A stretch of DNA of 6,907 nt from assembly GCA_036558265.1 (NCBI GenBank), contig DATBFY010000542.1:1-6907 (forward strand), given 5' to 3'. Below are positions 1 through 6,572 of this stretch, one piece after another; the stretch's first letter is position 1; each line of letters starts with the position of its first letter. The position numbers were made by a program, and so were the translations under genes. The notes beneath the pieces are model-generated. The model was not told the DNA's origin, made no database searches, and saw nothing but the letters and a program-made list of their open reading frames with translations. The stretch comes from RYN-433 sp036558265 (lineage in GTDB: Bacteria; Planctomycetota; Phycisphaerae; Tepidisphaerales; Tepidisphaeraceae).

Positions 1-47
1 CGCAACCGCCGAAGCACTTTCGCGATGCTTGGGAGCGCGTGATCTGA
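1..47 (+). CDS. Possible C-terminal tail of an upstream gene (partial)
   Basis: Reading from position 3, the frame gives QPPKHFRDAWERVI and stops at TGA 45-47. The third codon positions are mostly G or C and the residues are mixed and charged, which fits the end of a real protein. The other two forward frames also stop soon after (40-42 and 53-55). Fourteen residues are too few to recognise a family, so no function can be given. If real, the gene ends 77 nt before the sulfite oxidase start, on the same strand. Confidence 0.3.
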   Translation, partial: QPPKHFRDAWERVI

Positions 48-67
48 GGTCCTGAAGCGCCGCGGTC

Positions 68-95
68 TTGTCTGGTCTGTCGCGCCGGGTAGACT
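68..95 (+). promoter_or_regulatory. Weak sigma70-like promoter candidate before the sulfite oxidase gene
   Basis: TTGTCT (68-73) and TAGACT (90-95) are separated by 16 nt and each match 4 of 6 consensus bases. A start near 102 would leave a leader of roughly 23 nt containing the GGAG at 112-115. Matches this weak occur by chance. The placement between a possible upstream stop (47) and the first gene is the main support. Confidence 0.2.
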
Positions 96-124
96 CTCGC
101 GCTCTCGCACCGGAGCGTGCACCG

Positions 125-1321
125 ATGAACCATCCCATCACGGATCGCAGAACGTTTCTCCGCTGGTCCGGCGCGGCGGCGGCCGCCGTCGTCGCGGGAA
201 TACCGAGACGCAACGAGCCCTCGTTTGCCGCGGAGAGTGAGCTGGCTCGTTTCCCGGAGAAAACGGACCTGATCCTGCTGACGGATCGCCCGCCGAACCT
301 TGAGACGCCGATCAAGTTCTTCAAAGAAGACCTGACGCCCAACGACGCCTTCTTCGTCCGCTGGCACCTGGGCGTGATCCCCACGTCAATCGATCCGGCG
401 ACGTTTCGACTCTCGCTCGGCGGGCACGTCGAATCGCCGTTGAGTCTTTCATTGGACGAGCTGCGCAAGAATTTCGAGCCGGCGTCAGTCGTCGCGGTCT
501 GCCAGTGCTCGGGGAACTCGCGATCGTTCTATGAGCCGCGCGTGCCGGGCGGTCAATGGGGGCACGGCGCAGTCGGCAACGCGAAGTGGACGGGCGTGCG
601 ATTGAGCGATCTATTTAAGAAGGCGAAGATCAAAGGTGGGCCGGTGGACGTGAGCCTCAAAGGCCTGGACCGGGCGCCGATGCCCACCACGCCCGACTTC
701 GTCAAGGCGCTCTCGTTCGATCACGCCAACGACGGCGAGGTCATCGTCGCCTATGCGATGAACGACAAGCCGCTGCCGATGCTCAACGGCTACCCGCTTC
801 GCCTGATCGTGCCGGGGTGGTACGCAACGTACTGGGTGAAGTCATTGAGCGAGATCAACGTGCTGCCGCAGGCGTTCAAGGGGTTCTGGATGGACAAGGG
901 CTACCGCGTGCCCGACAACCCGGATTGCCAGGAGTTGCCCACCGAACTGGCGAAGCAGACCGTGCCGATCAGCCGGATGACGGTGCGGTCGCTGTTCACG
1001 ACGCCGACGGCGGGCGAGCGGATTTCAGCGGGTCAGCAGGTTGACGTGCAGGGCGTCGCCTTCGACGAGGGAAAGGGGATCAAGCAAGTCGAGGTCTCGA
1101 TTGACGGCGGCCATCAATGGTCCGCGGCCGACCTCGACGCCGAGATCGGGCGATATTCGTGGCGGCGTTGGCGGTTCGGCTGGACGCCGGGGAACCGCGG
1201 GCAGTTCACGCTCATGGTTCGGGCCACGAACCTGGCGGGGCGGACGCAGGCCGAGCGGCAATGGAACCGTGGTGGATACGCGCGGAACGTGATCGAGTCG
1301 GTCGAGGTAAGCGTCGTTTGA
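125..1321 (+). CDS. Tat-exported molybdopterin sulfite oxidase/dehydrogenase, SorA-like
   Basis: Predicted to oxidise sulfite to sulfate in the periplasm with a molybdopterin cofactor, passing electrons to a c-type cytochrome. The 398-residue protein opens with a twin-arginine signal (DRRTFLRW, residues 7-14, then an Ala-rich stretch to about 25, likely cleaved near Ala36). This suits an enzyme exported folded with its cofactor. The molybdopterin domain spans about 60-270: FFVRWH (76-81) supplies the Arg/His pair of bacterial sulfite dehydrogenases, and QCSGN (127-131) places the molybdenum-ligand cysteine at Cys128. PRVPGGQWG (138-146) and PGWYATYWVKSL (230-241) are also family-typical. Residues about 283-395 form the Ig-like dimerisation domain. 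ATG 125 is chosen over the upstream TTG 68 because it puts the Tat motif at the N-terminus and has GGAG 9 nt upstream. The following cytochrome gene favours a SorA-type sulfite dehydrogenase. SoxC or another sulfite-oxidase-fold enzyme is the alternative. Confidence 0.9.
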   Translation: MNHPITDRRTFLRWSGAAAAAVVAGIPRRNEPSFAAESELARFPEKTDLILLTDRPPNLETPIKFFKEDLTPNDAFFVRWHLGVIPTSIDPATFRLSLGGHVESPLSLSLDELRKNFEPASVVAVCQCSGNSRSFYEPRVPGGQWGHGAVGNAKWTGVRLSDLFKKAKIKGGPVDVSLKGLDRAPMPTTPDFVKALSFDHANDGEVIVAYAMNDKPLPMLNGYPLRLIVPGWYATYWVKSLSEINVLPQAFKGFWMDKGYRVPDNPDCQELPTELAKQTVPISRMTVRSLFTTPTAGERISAGQQVDVQGVAFDEGKGIKQVEVSIDGGHQWSAADLDAEIGRYSWRRWRFGWTPGNRGQFTLMVRATNLAGRTQAERQWNRGGYARNVIESVEVSVV

Positions 1322-1346
1322 TCCTCGGTGCAGGAGAGGAATCTTC

Positions 1347-1712
1347 ATGAGACGAACACGAATGATCGCGGTTGCTGGAGCGCTGCTGGGGGCGTGCGGC
1401 GTCGTTGGACGGTTCGTCCACGGACAGGAGAAGCAGGTGGCGGACACCGGCGGTGTCCGCACCATCACGCTGCCGGTGATGCAGCCCGACCTGCCGGACG
1501 CGCCGGGCCGCGACGCGGTAACGGCCGCGTGCGTGATCTGCCATTCGACCCGCTACATCACGATGCAGCCGCGGTTTTCGAAGACGGTGTGGACCGCCGA
1601 GGTGGACAAGATGCGCAAGACGTTCGGCGCACCGATCACCGATCAGCAGGCGGCGGTCATCGTCGATTACCTGGTGGCGATCCGCGGGACACCGGCGGCG
1701 GGGGCGAAGTAG
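1347..1712 (+). CDS. Mono-haem cytochrome c, SorB-like electron acceptor of the sulfite dehydrogenase
   Basis: A small exported c-type cytochrome of 121 residues that probably accepts electrons from the preceding sulfite dehydrogenase. One haem-binding CXXCH is present: CVICH at 62-66. The distal methionine is probably Met89 in WTAEVDKMRKTFGAPI (82-97), with Met73 as alternative. The C-terminal helix QQAAVIVDYLVAIRG (100-114) is typical of class I-like cytochromes. The N-terminus has basic residues (Arg2, 3, 5) and a hydrophobic stretch (7-20). It contains LGAC (14-17), which could be a lipobox, making this a lipid-anchored protein. Cleavage near Gly26 by signal peptidase I is the alternative. 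A strong ribosome site, AGGAGAGGA (1332-1340), supports ATG 1347. The gene lies 25 nt after the oxidase and 2 nt before the propeller gene, so the three are very likely one operon. The partner role is inferred from context. Confidence 0.85.
   Translation: MRRTRMIAVAGALLGACGVVGRFVHGQEKQVADTGGVRTITLPVMQPDLPDAPGRDAVTAACVICHSTRYITMQPRFSKTVWTAEVDKMRKTFGAPITDQQAAVIVDYLVAIRGTPAAGAK
1440..1460. repeat. Perfect 10-bp inverted repeat with 1-nt centre inside the cytochrome gene
   Basis: GCGGACACCG (1440-1449) and CGGTGTCCGC (1451-1460) are exact reverse complements around G1450. In RNA this can form a 9-bp stem with a GGC loop. The element covers exactly codons 32-38 (ADTGGVR), just after the predicted signal region and before the haem site. 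It may be an operator, an RNA structure or chance. Confidence 0.6.
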
Positions 1713-1714
1713 AC

Positions 1715-2989
1715 ATGACCACGATGCCCCTTCGCCTCAGCGCACTCGTTCTGTTTCTCACCTTATCAACGGGCGTGGCTCGCGCTGAGGACTGGCCACA
1801 GTGGCGCGGGCCGGCGCGCACGGGCCACGTGCCGGTCGGCGTGTCGGTTCCAGAGACGCTGCCGGGCTCGCCAAAAGTGCTTTGGCACATCCCACTGGGC
1901 AACGGCCTGTCGTCGCCGGTCGTCTCCGGGGGCAAGGTGTTTTACCTGGACAACCAGCAGAATAAGGAGACGGTGCACGCGGCCGACGTCAACAGCGGCA
2001 AGGTCCTCTGGAGCATGCCGCTCGATGTCGTGCACAAGGACAGCCAGAGCCCGCCGGGCCCGCGGTGTACGCCGGTGGTGGACGGCGAGCGGGTTTACGC
2101 GCAATCGTGCCGGGGTCAGCTCACCTGCTTCGGCGCGGATGACGGCAAGGTGATCTGGCAGACGAATTTCGTGAAGGACTTCGGCGCCACGTTTATCGGC
2201 GAGCGCGGGCAGGCGCAGGGCGCGACCCGGCACGGCTACAACGCCTCACCCATCGTGGACGGCGATCACCTGATCGCCGAGGTCGGCGGGCGCGACGGGG
2301 CGGAGGTGGTCTGCTTTGACAAAATCACCGAAAAGGTGGTCTGGCGATCGGGGGACGGCACCCCGGGATATGCGTCGCCGCTGATCGCCGATCTGGCCGG
2401 CGCGCGGCAACTAATCACCTTCATGGCGGACGGCGTGGCGGCGTTCGATCCGGCCGATGGACACGCGCTGTGGCGCGTGCCGGTCAAGACGGCGCTGGGG
2501 CGGCACGCGACGACGCCGCTCATCTCGGGGGATATCGTCTGCGTCGCCTCTCACCAGGCGGGGTTGATCGGGATCCAGGTGACCAAAGGCAGCGAAGGCT
2601 TTTCCGCCCGGGCGATCTGGACGGCCAAGGACCTTGCGATCAACTTCTCCAGCCCGGTGGAGGTGAACGGGTACCTGTACGGCGTTGGGCCACGGGCCGA
2701 TCTGATCTGCGTGGAGATGAAGACGGGCAAACGGGTGTGGTCGCAGGAGCGGTTATTTTCGGGGAATCCCGGCAACGCGTACGGCGGCTTTGTCGTCATG
2801 GGCGAGCGCATCCTCCTGCTGACCGATGGCGGGCGGCTGATCCTCTTCGACGCCGATCCGGCCAAGTTCCATGAGATCGCGCGGGCACAAGTGTGCGGGC
2901 AGAACTGGTGCAATCCGGCGTATGCGAACGGGAACCTGTACCTGCGCGATAATCGCGAGCTTTGGTGTGTCCGGTTGGTGTCACCGTGA
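1715..2989 (+). CDS. Secreted PQQ-like (BamB-type) beta-propeller protein
   Basis: A 424-residue exported protein folded as an eight-repeat beta-propeller of the PQQ-like/BamB superfamily. A Sec signal peptide (1-24, ending VARA) is followed by EDWPQWRGPARTG (25-37), an N-terminal motif common in planctomycete and related propellers. Repeats run at about 66-100, 118-150, 177-212, 220-255, 266-304, 312-344, 356-389 and 399-421. Several show the pattern SPVV-DG-VY then D--GK--W (for example GKVLWS at 95-100, GKVIWQT at 144-150 and GKRVWSQ at 338-344). No catalytic quinoprotein signature is evident, so a binding or scaffold role is more likely than a PQQ dehydrogenase, though this is inference. 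ATG 1715 starts 2 nt after the cytochrome stop, implying translational coupling. The same frame stays open back to 1328, but that part overlaps the cytochrome and reads as Arg/Gly-rich non-coding sequence. ATG 1724 is an alternative start. Confidence 0.85.
   Translation: MTTMPLRLSALVLFLTLSTGVARAEDWPQWRGPARTGHVPVGVSVPETLPGSPKVLWHIPLGNGLSSPVVSGGKVFYLDNQQNKETVHAADVNSGKVLWSMPLDVVHKDSQSPPGPRCTPVVDGERVYAQSCRGQLTCFGADDGKVIWQTNFVKDFGATFIGERGQAQGATRHGYNASPIVDGDHLIAEVGGRDGAEVVCFDKITEKVVWRSGDGTPGYASPLIADLAGARQLITFMADGVAAFDPADGHALWRVPVKTALGRHATTPLISGDIVCVASHQAGLIGIQVTKGSEGFSARAIWTAKDLAINFSSPVEVNGYLYGVGPRADLICVEMKTGKRVWSQERLFSGNPGNAYGGFVVMGERILLLTDGGRLILFDADPAKFHEIARAQVCGQNWCNPAYANGNLYLRDNRELWCVRLVSP
2260..2279. 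repeat. Perfect 9-bp inverted repeat with 2-nt centre inside the propeller gene
   Basis: CGGCGATCA (2260-2268) and TGATCGCCG (2271-2279) are exact reverse complements around CC. It lies within the third propeller repeat. GATC and CGCC words are frequent in this GC-rich sequence, so chance is a real possibility. Confidence 0.4.
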
Positions 2990-2995
2990 TCGCGC

Positions 2996-3012
2996 GCCCG
3001 CTCAGGGCTTTT
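2996..3012 (+). terminator. Weak intrinsic-terminator-like hairpin after the propeller gene
   Basis: GCCC (2996-2999), loop GCTCA, GGGC (3005-3008), then TTTT (3009-3012), starting 7 nt after the propeller stop. A 4-bp stem and four T residues make a marginal terminator. It is the only such structure I see between the two gene groups. Confidence 0.3.
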
Positions 3013-3038
3013 CACCCCCGCCCGCTTGTCGCTACCAT
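3011..3038 (+). promoter_or_regulatory. Candidate promoter for the glycoside hydrolase cluster
   Basis: TTCACC (3011-3016) and TACCAT (3033-3038) are 16 nt apart and each match 4 of 6 sigma70 consensus bases. A start site about 7 nt downstream would fall at 3045-3047, on the ATG of the next gene, giving a leaderless or nearly leaderless mRNA. No properly spaced ribosome site precedes that ATG, which fits. The -35 box overlaps the T-tract of the terminator-like hairpin. The match is weak. Confidence 0.25.
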
Positions 3039-3046
3039 GCCGGGGT

Positions 3047-4189
3047 ATGAGAACCAATCGGCTCATCGTCGCATGGGCGATCCTGCTGGGATTGTCGTTT
3101 ATGGCCAGGTCGGTCAAGGGTCAGCAAGGCGAGCAGATCCCGGGTCGCTGGTCGGCGGAAAAGGCCAACGCATGGTACGCCACCAAGCCCTGGCTTGCCG
3201 GCTCCAACTACATCACGAGCACGGCGATCAACGAGTTGGAGATGTGGCAGGCCGACACGTTCGACCTGCCGACGATCGATCGCGAGCTGGGGTGGGCACA
3301 CGACCTGGGCTTCACCAGCATGCGCGTCTTCCTGCACCACCTGCCGTGGGAGCAGGATTCACAGGGGTTCCTGAACCGGATCGACCAGTTCCTGGGCGCC
3401 GCGGACAAGCACGGCATCGGCGTGATGTTCGTGATCTTCGACTCCTGCTGGGACCCGTTTCCCAAGCTCGGCAGGCAGCGCGAGCCCAAGCCGGGGCTGC
3501 ACAACTCGGGCTGGGTGCAGAGCCCGGGACTGAACGACCTGAAAGACCCCGCGCGGCGGCCGCTGCTGGAGGCGTACGTCAAAGGCGTGCTCGGGCGATT
3601 CAAGGACGACAAGCGGGTCTACCTCTGGGATATCTTCAACGAGCCGGATAACACCAACGGCTCATCCTACGGCAAGCTCGAGCTGCGGAACAAGGTGGAC
3701 CTGTCGCGCGAGCTGCTGAAGCAGGAGATCGGCTGGATCCGGGAAGTGAATCCATCGCAGCCGATCACCACGGCGCCGTGGATCGGCAACTGGCCCGACC
3801 CGGACAAGCTCTCGCCGATGGAGCGGGTGCAGCTCGAGAACAGCGACGTGATCTCGTTCCACAGCTACGGCAAGCCGGACGAGGCGGCCAAGTGCGTGGA
3901 GCACCTGCGGCGGTACGGCCGGCCGATCGTCTGCAGCGAGTACATGGCCCGCCCGCAGGGGAGCACGTTCGACCCGATCCTGGGGTACTTCAAGGAGCAG
4001 CGCGTCGGGGCGTACAACTGGGGGTTTGTCTCGGGCAAGAGCCAGACGATCTACCCGTGGGACTCGTGGCAGCACCCGTATAAGGGCGAGCCGCCGGTCT
4101 GGTTCCACGACATCTTCCGCGCCGACGGCACGCCCTACCGGCCGGCAGAAGTGGCGTACATCAGGAAAGTGACGGGGAAGTCCAACTGA
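3047..4189 (+). CDS. Secreted clan GH-A TIM-barrel glycoside hydrolase (GH5-like)
   Basis: A predicted exported retaining glycoside hydrolase of 380 residues. A signal peptide covers about 1-26 (MRTNRLIVAWAILLG, then SVKG|QQ). A single (beta/alpha)8 domain fills the rest. YLWDIFNEPDN (192-202) carries the Asn-Glu-Pro signature on strand 4, making Glu199 the likely acid/base. PIVCSEYMAR (293-302) places the likely nucleophile at Glu298 on strand 7. Supporting positions are MRVFLHH (92-98), ISFHSYG (269-275) and YNWGFVSGK (323-331). Similar proteins are often labelled cellulase family or 1,4-beta-xylanase, but the sequence does not fix the glycan cleaved. ATG 3047 gives a clean signal peptide. 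TTG 3026 would add seven residues. No well-placed ribosome site is present (GGGG lies directly before the start). The GH95 gene follows after 19 nt, so co-transcription is likely. Confidence 0.8.
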   Translation: MRTNRLIVAWAILLGLSFMARSVKGQQGEQIPGRWSAEKANAWYATKPWLAGSNYITSTAINELEMWQADTFDLPTIDRELGWAHDLGFTSMRVFLHHLPWEQDSQGFLNRIDQFLGAADKHGIGVMFVIFDSCWDPFPKLGRQREPKPGLHNSGWVQSPGLNDLKDPARRPLLEAYVKGVLGRFKDDKRVYLWDIFNEPDNTNGSSYGKLELRNKVDLSRELLKQEIGWIREVNPSQPITTAPWIGNWPDPDKLSPMERVQLENSDVISFHSYGKPDEAAKCVEHLRRYGRPIVCSEYMARPQGSTFDPILGYFKEQRVGAYNWGFVSGKSQTIYPWDSWQHPYKGEPPVWFHDIFRADGTPYRPAEVAYIRKVTGKSN

Positions 4190-4208
4190 CAGACAAGGAG
4201 CGGTCGCC

Positions 4209-6548
4209 ATGGCCCGCCGCTTGACCTTGATCGTGCTAACGATTGTGCTTCCAGCCGCCTGCCTGTCTGCGCAAGCACAGGCCGATCTGAAACTCTGGTA
4301 CGACAAGCCTGCGGGCAAGTGGATCGAAGCGCTGCCGATCGGCAACGGGCGGATGGGGGCGATGGTCTTCGGAGGGATGGCCGAGGAGCACTTGCAGTTC
4401 AACGAGGATACCGTCTGGACCGGCTCGCCCCACGAATATCAACATGATGGAGCGGCCAAGTACCTGCCGAAGATCCGCGAGCTGCTGGCGAAGGGGGATC
4501 AGAAGGAGGCCGAGGGGTTGGCGATGGAGCAGTTCATGAGCGTGCCGGTGCGCCAGGAGGCGTATCAGCCGTTCGGGGACCTTTACCTGAAGTTTGATGG
4601 TCACGACCAGGCCGCCGGCTATCGTCGAGAACTGGATCTCGATTCGGCCGTTTCGACGGTCTCGTACACGGTGAACGGCGTTCGTTTCACGCGCACTGCG
4701 TTCGCGAGCCATCCGGACAACGCGATCGTCGTGCGCGTCGTTGCGGACCGGCCGGGGCAGGTCGGCTTCGCGCTGCGGCTCGACTGCCCGCACAAGGAAC
4801 ATCAGGTCCGCGCCGCGGGCGATACCGTGACGCTCATGGGGCACGTGGAGCCGGGCGGCATCCGGTTCGAGGCTCGGGCTCGCGTCGTGGCGCAGGGTGG
4901 GAAGGTCGAGGCGGCCGGCGATCAGGTCCGCCTCCAGGGCGCGGATTCGGCCACGGTGCTGCTCGTCGGGGCGACGAACTTCGTCAACTATCACGACATC
5001 AGCGCTGACCCGTCTCAACGATGTGAGGCGATGTTGTCGCCGCTGGCGTCCAAGGCTTACGAGGACCTGCTTGCCGCTCACGTCGCCGATCATCGGAAGC
5101 TCTTCCGGCGCGTTTCGCTTGACGTGGGGCCTGGCCAGGCTGACAAGCCGACCGATCAGCGGCTTAAGGAGCTTGTCGATCATGCCGAGGCCGATCCCGG
5201 TCTCGCCGCTCTCTATTTTCAGTTCGGTCGCTACCTGCTGATCGCCTCCAGCCGCGCCGGTGGCCAGCCTGCGAATCTACAGGGTCTATGGAACGATTCG
5301 CTCACACCGCCGTGGGACAGTAAGTGGACGGTCAACATCAACACGGAGATGAACTATTGGCCGGCGGAGGTGACGAACCTCTCCGAGTGCACGGCGCCTC
5401 TCTTTCAGATGATCGAGGATTGCGCCCAGACCGGCGCCAAGACCGCCCGCGCCCATTACGACGCCCGCGGCTGGGTGCTACATCACAACACGGACCTTTG
5501 GCGCGGCACGGCGCCGATCAACAAGTCCAACCACGGCATCTGGGTGAGCGGCGGGGCGTGGCTCTGCCGGCATCTCTGGGAGCATTACCTGTTCACCGGC
5601 GACAAGCAGTTTCTCGCCGAGACCGCGTACCCGCTGATGAAAGGGGCATCGCAGTTCTTCGTGGATTTCCTCGTCAAGGATCCAAAGACCGGCCGGTTGA
5701 TCAGCACGCCGTCCAATTCGCCTGAGCAGGGGGGCCTGGTCGCCGGGCCGACGATGGATCATCAGATTATCCGCGCGCTTTTCACCTCCACCGCTGCGGC
5801 CGCGCGCATTCTGGGCGTTGACGCCGATTTTGCTGCGAAACTGGATGACCTTCGCCGTCAGATCGCACCCAACCAGATCGGGAAGTACGGCCAGTTGCAG
5901 GAGTGGCTCGAAGACAAGGACGATCCGAAGAACGACCATCGCCACTGCTCCCACCTCTGGGCTCTTTTCCCGGGTGACGAGATCACGCCCGATCAGCCCA
6001 GGCTCTTCGCGGCCGCCAGGCAGTCGCTGATCTTCCGTGGCGACGGCGGTACCGGCTGGAGCAAGGCGTGGAAGATCTGCTTCTGGACGCGGCTGCTCGA
6101 CGGCGATCACGCCTACCGCATGCTCCTCGGCCAACTCACTCCCACCGGCGCGACGGCAGTCAGCACCAAGAAGGGTGGCGGCACCTACCCCAACCTCTTC
6201 GACGCCCACCCGCCCTTCCAGATCGACGGCAACTTCGGCGCCACCGCCGGCATCGCGGAGATGCTGCTTCAAAGCCACCGCGGCACGATCGACGCCCCGA
6301 TCATTGACCTGCTGCCGGCACTTCCTAAGGCCTGGCCCGTCGGTCAGGTTAAAAGCCTGCGCGCCCGCGGCGGGTATGAGGTGGACATCGCTTGGGGCGA
6401 CGGTCGCCTGACCGCGGTCACGATCCGCTCGCTCCTGGGCCGGCCCTGCACGGTTCGCTACGCCGGCCGCAGCGTGCAGCTCGAAGCCAAGAGTGGCGAG
6501 GTGGTGAACCTGAATGGCTCGATCGAGCGCGCGACCGGCGGGAAGTAA
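4209..6548 (+). CDS. Secreted GH95 alpha-L-fucosidase/alpha-L-galactosidase
   Basis: A full-length GH95 enzyme (779 residues, usual for the family) expected to remove terminal alpha-L-fucose, or alpha-L-galactose, with inversion. A signal peptide (1-25, ending AQAQA) precedes the N-terminal beta-sandwich (about 27-260), which opens with the hallmarks WIEALPIGNGRMGAMVFGG (38-56) and LQFNEDTVWTGSP (62-74). The helical barrel (about 285-685) contains NLQGLWND (356-363) and the NIN motif (Asn376, Asn378), taken as the pair that helps activate water in the characterised enzyme AfcA. STPSNSPEQGG (499-509) makes Glu506 the likely general acid, and FQIDGNFGATAGIAEML (670-686) holds Asp673. HRHCSHLWALFPG (577-589) and GWSKAWK (616-622) are also typical. 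A beta-sheet domain closes the protein. The residue assignments come from motif position, not alignment. AAGGAG (4195-4200) sits 8 nt before the ATG. It lies 19 nt after the GH-A gene and 24 nt before the lyase gene. Confidence 0.93.
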   Translation: MARRLTLIVLTIVLPAACLSAQAQADLKLWYDKPAGKWIEALPIGNGRMGAMVFGGMAEEHLQFNEDTVWTGSPHEYQHDGAAKYLPKIRELLAKGDQKEAEGLAMEQFMSVPVRQEAYQPFGDLYLKFDGHDQAAGYRRELDLDSAVSTVSYTVNGVRFTRTAFASHPDNAIVVRVVADRPGQVGFALRLDCPHKEHQVRAAGDTVTLMGHVEPGGIRFEARARVVAQGGKVEAAGDQVRLQGADSATVLLVGATNFVNYHDISADPSQRCEAMLSPLASKAYEDLLAAHVADHRKLFRRVSLDVGPGQADKPTDQRLKELVDHAEADPGLAALYFQFGRYLLIASSRAGGQPANLQGLWNDSLTPPWDSKWTVNINTEMNYWPAEVTNLSECTAPLFQMIEDCAQTGAKTARAHYDARGWVLHHNTDLWRGTAPINKSNHGIWVSGGAWLCRHLWEHYLFTGDKQFLAETAYPLMKGASQFFVDFLVKDPKTGRLISTPSNSPEQGGLVAGPTMDHQIIRALFTSTAAAARILGVDADFAAKLDDLRRQIAPNQIGKYGQLQEWLEDKDDPKNDHRHCSHLWALFPGDEITPDQPRLFAAARQSLIFRGDGGTGWSKAWKICFWTRLLDGDHAYRMLLGQLTPTGATAVSTKKGGGTYPNLFDAHPPFQIDGNFGATAGIAEMLLQSHRGTIDAPIIDLLPALPKAWPVGQVKSLRARGGYEVDIAWGDGRLTAVTIRSLLGRPCTVRYAGRSVQLEAKSGEVVNLNGSIERATGGK

Positions 6549-6572
6549 TACGGCTTCTTTGGAGTGCGGCTC

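Noticed and set aside
94..108. Direct repeat of CTCTCGC (94-100 and 102-108) before the first gene
   Set aside because: Seven bases in a CG/CT-rich leader is within chance, and no further copies were seen nearby.
68..124. TTG start adding 19 residues to the sulfite oxidase
   Set aside because: It would move the twin-arginine motif inward and has no better ribosome site, whereas ATG 125 gives a standard Tat signal with GGAG 9 nt upstream.
1328..1714. N-terminal extension of the propeller protein by 129 residues
   Set aside because: It overlaps the whole cytochrome gene in another frame, would bury the signal peptide inside the protein, and reads as Arg/Gly-rich shadow sequence.
4209..4262. 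Possible lipobox at LPAAC in the GH95 signal peptide
   Set aside because: Proline at position -3 does not fit the lipobox, and the AQAQA site just after it is a good signal peptidase I cleavage site.
4236..5183. Minus-strand open frame of 315 codons opposite the GH95 N-terminal half
   Set aside because: It is an Arg/Leu-rich shadow of the GH95 gene with no recognisable domain or signal.
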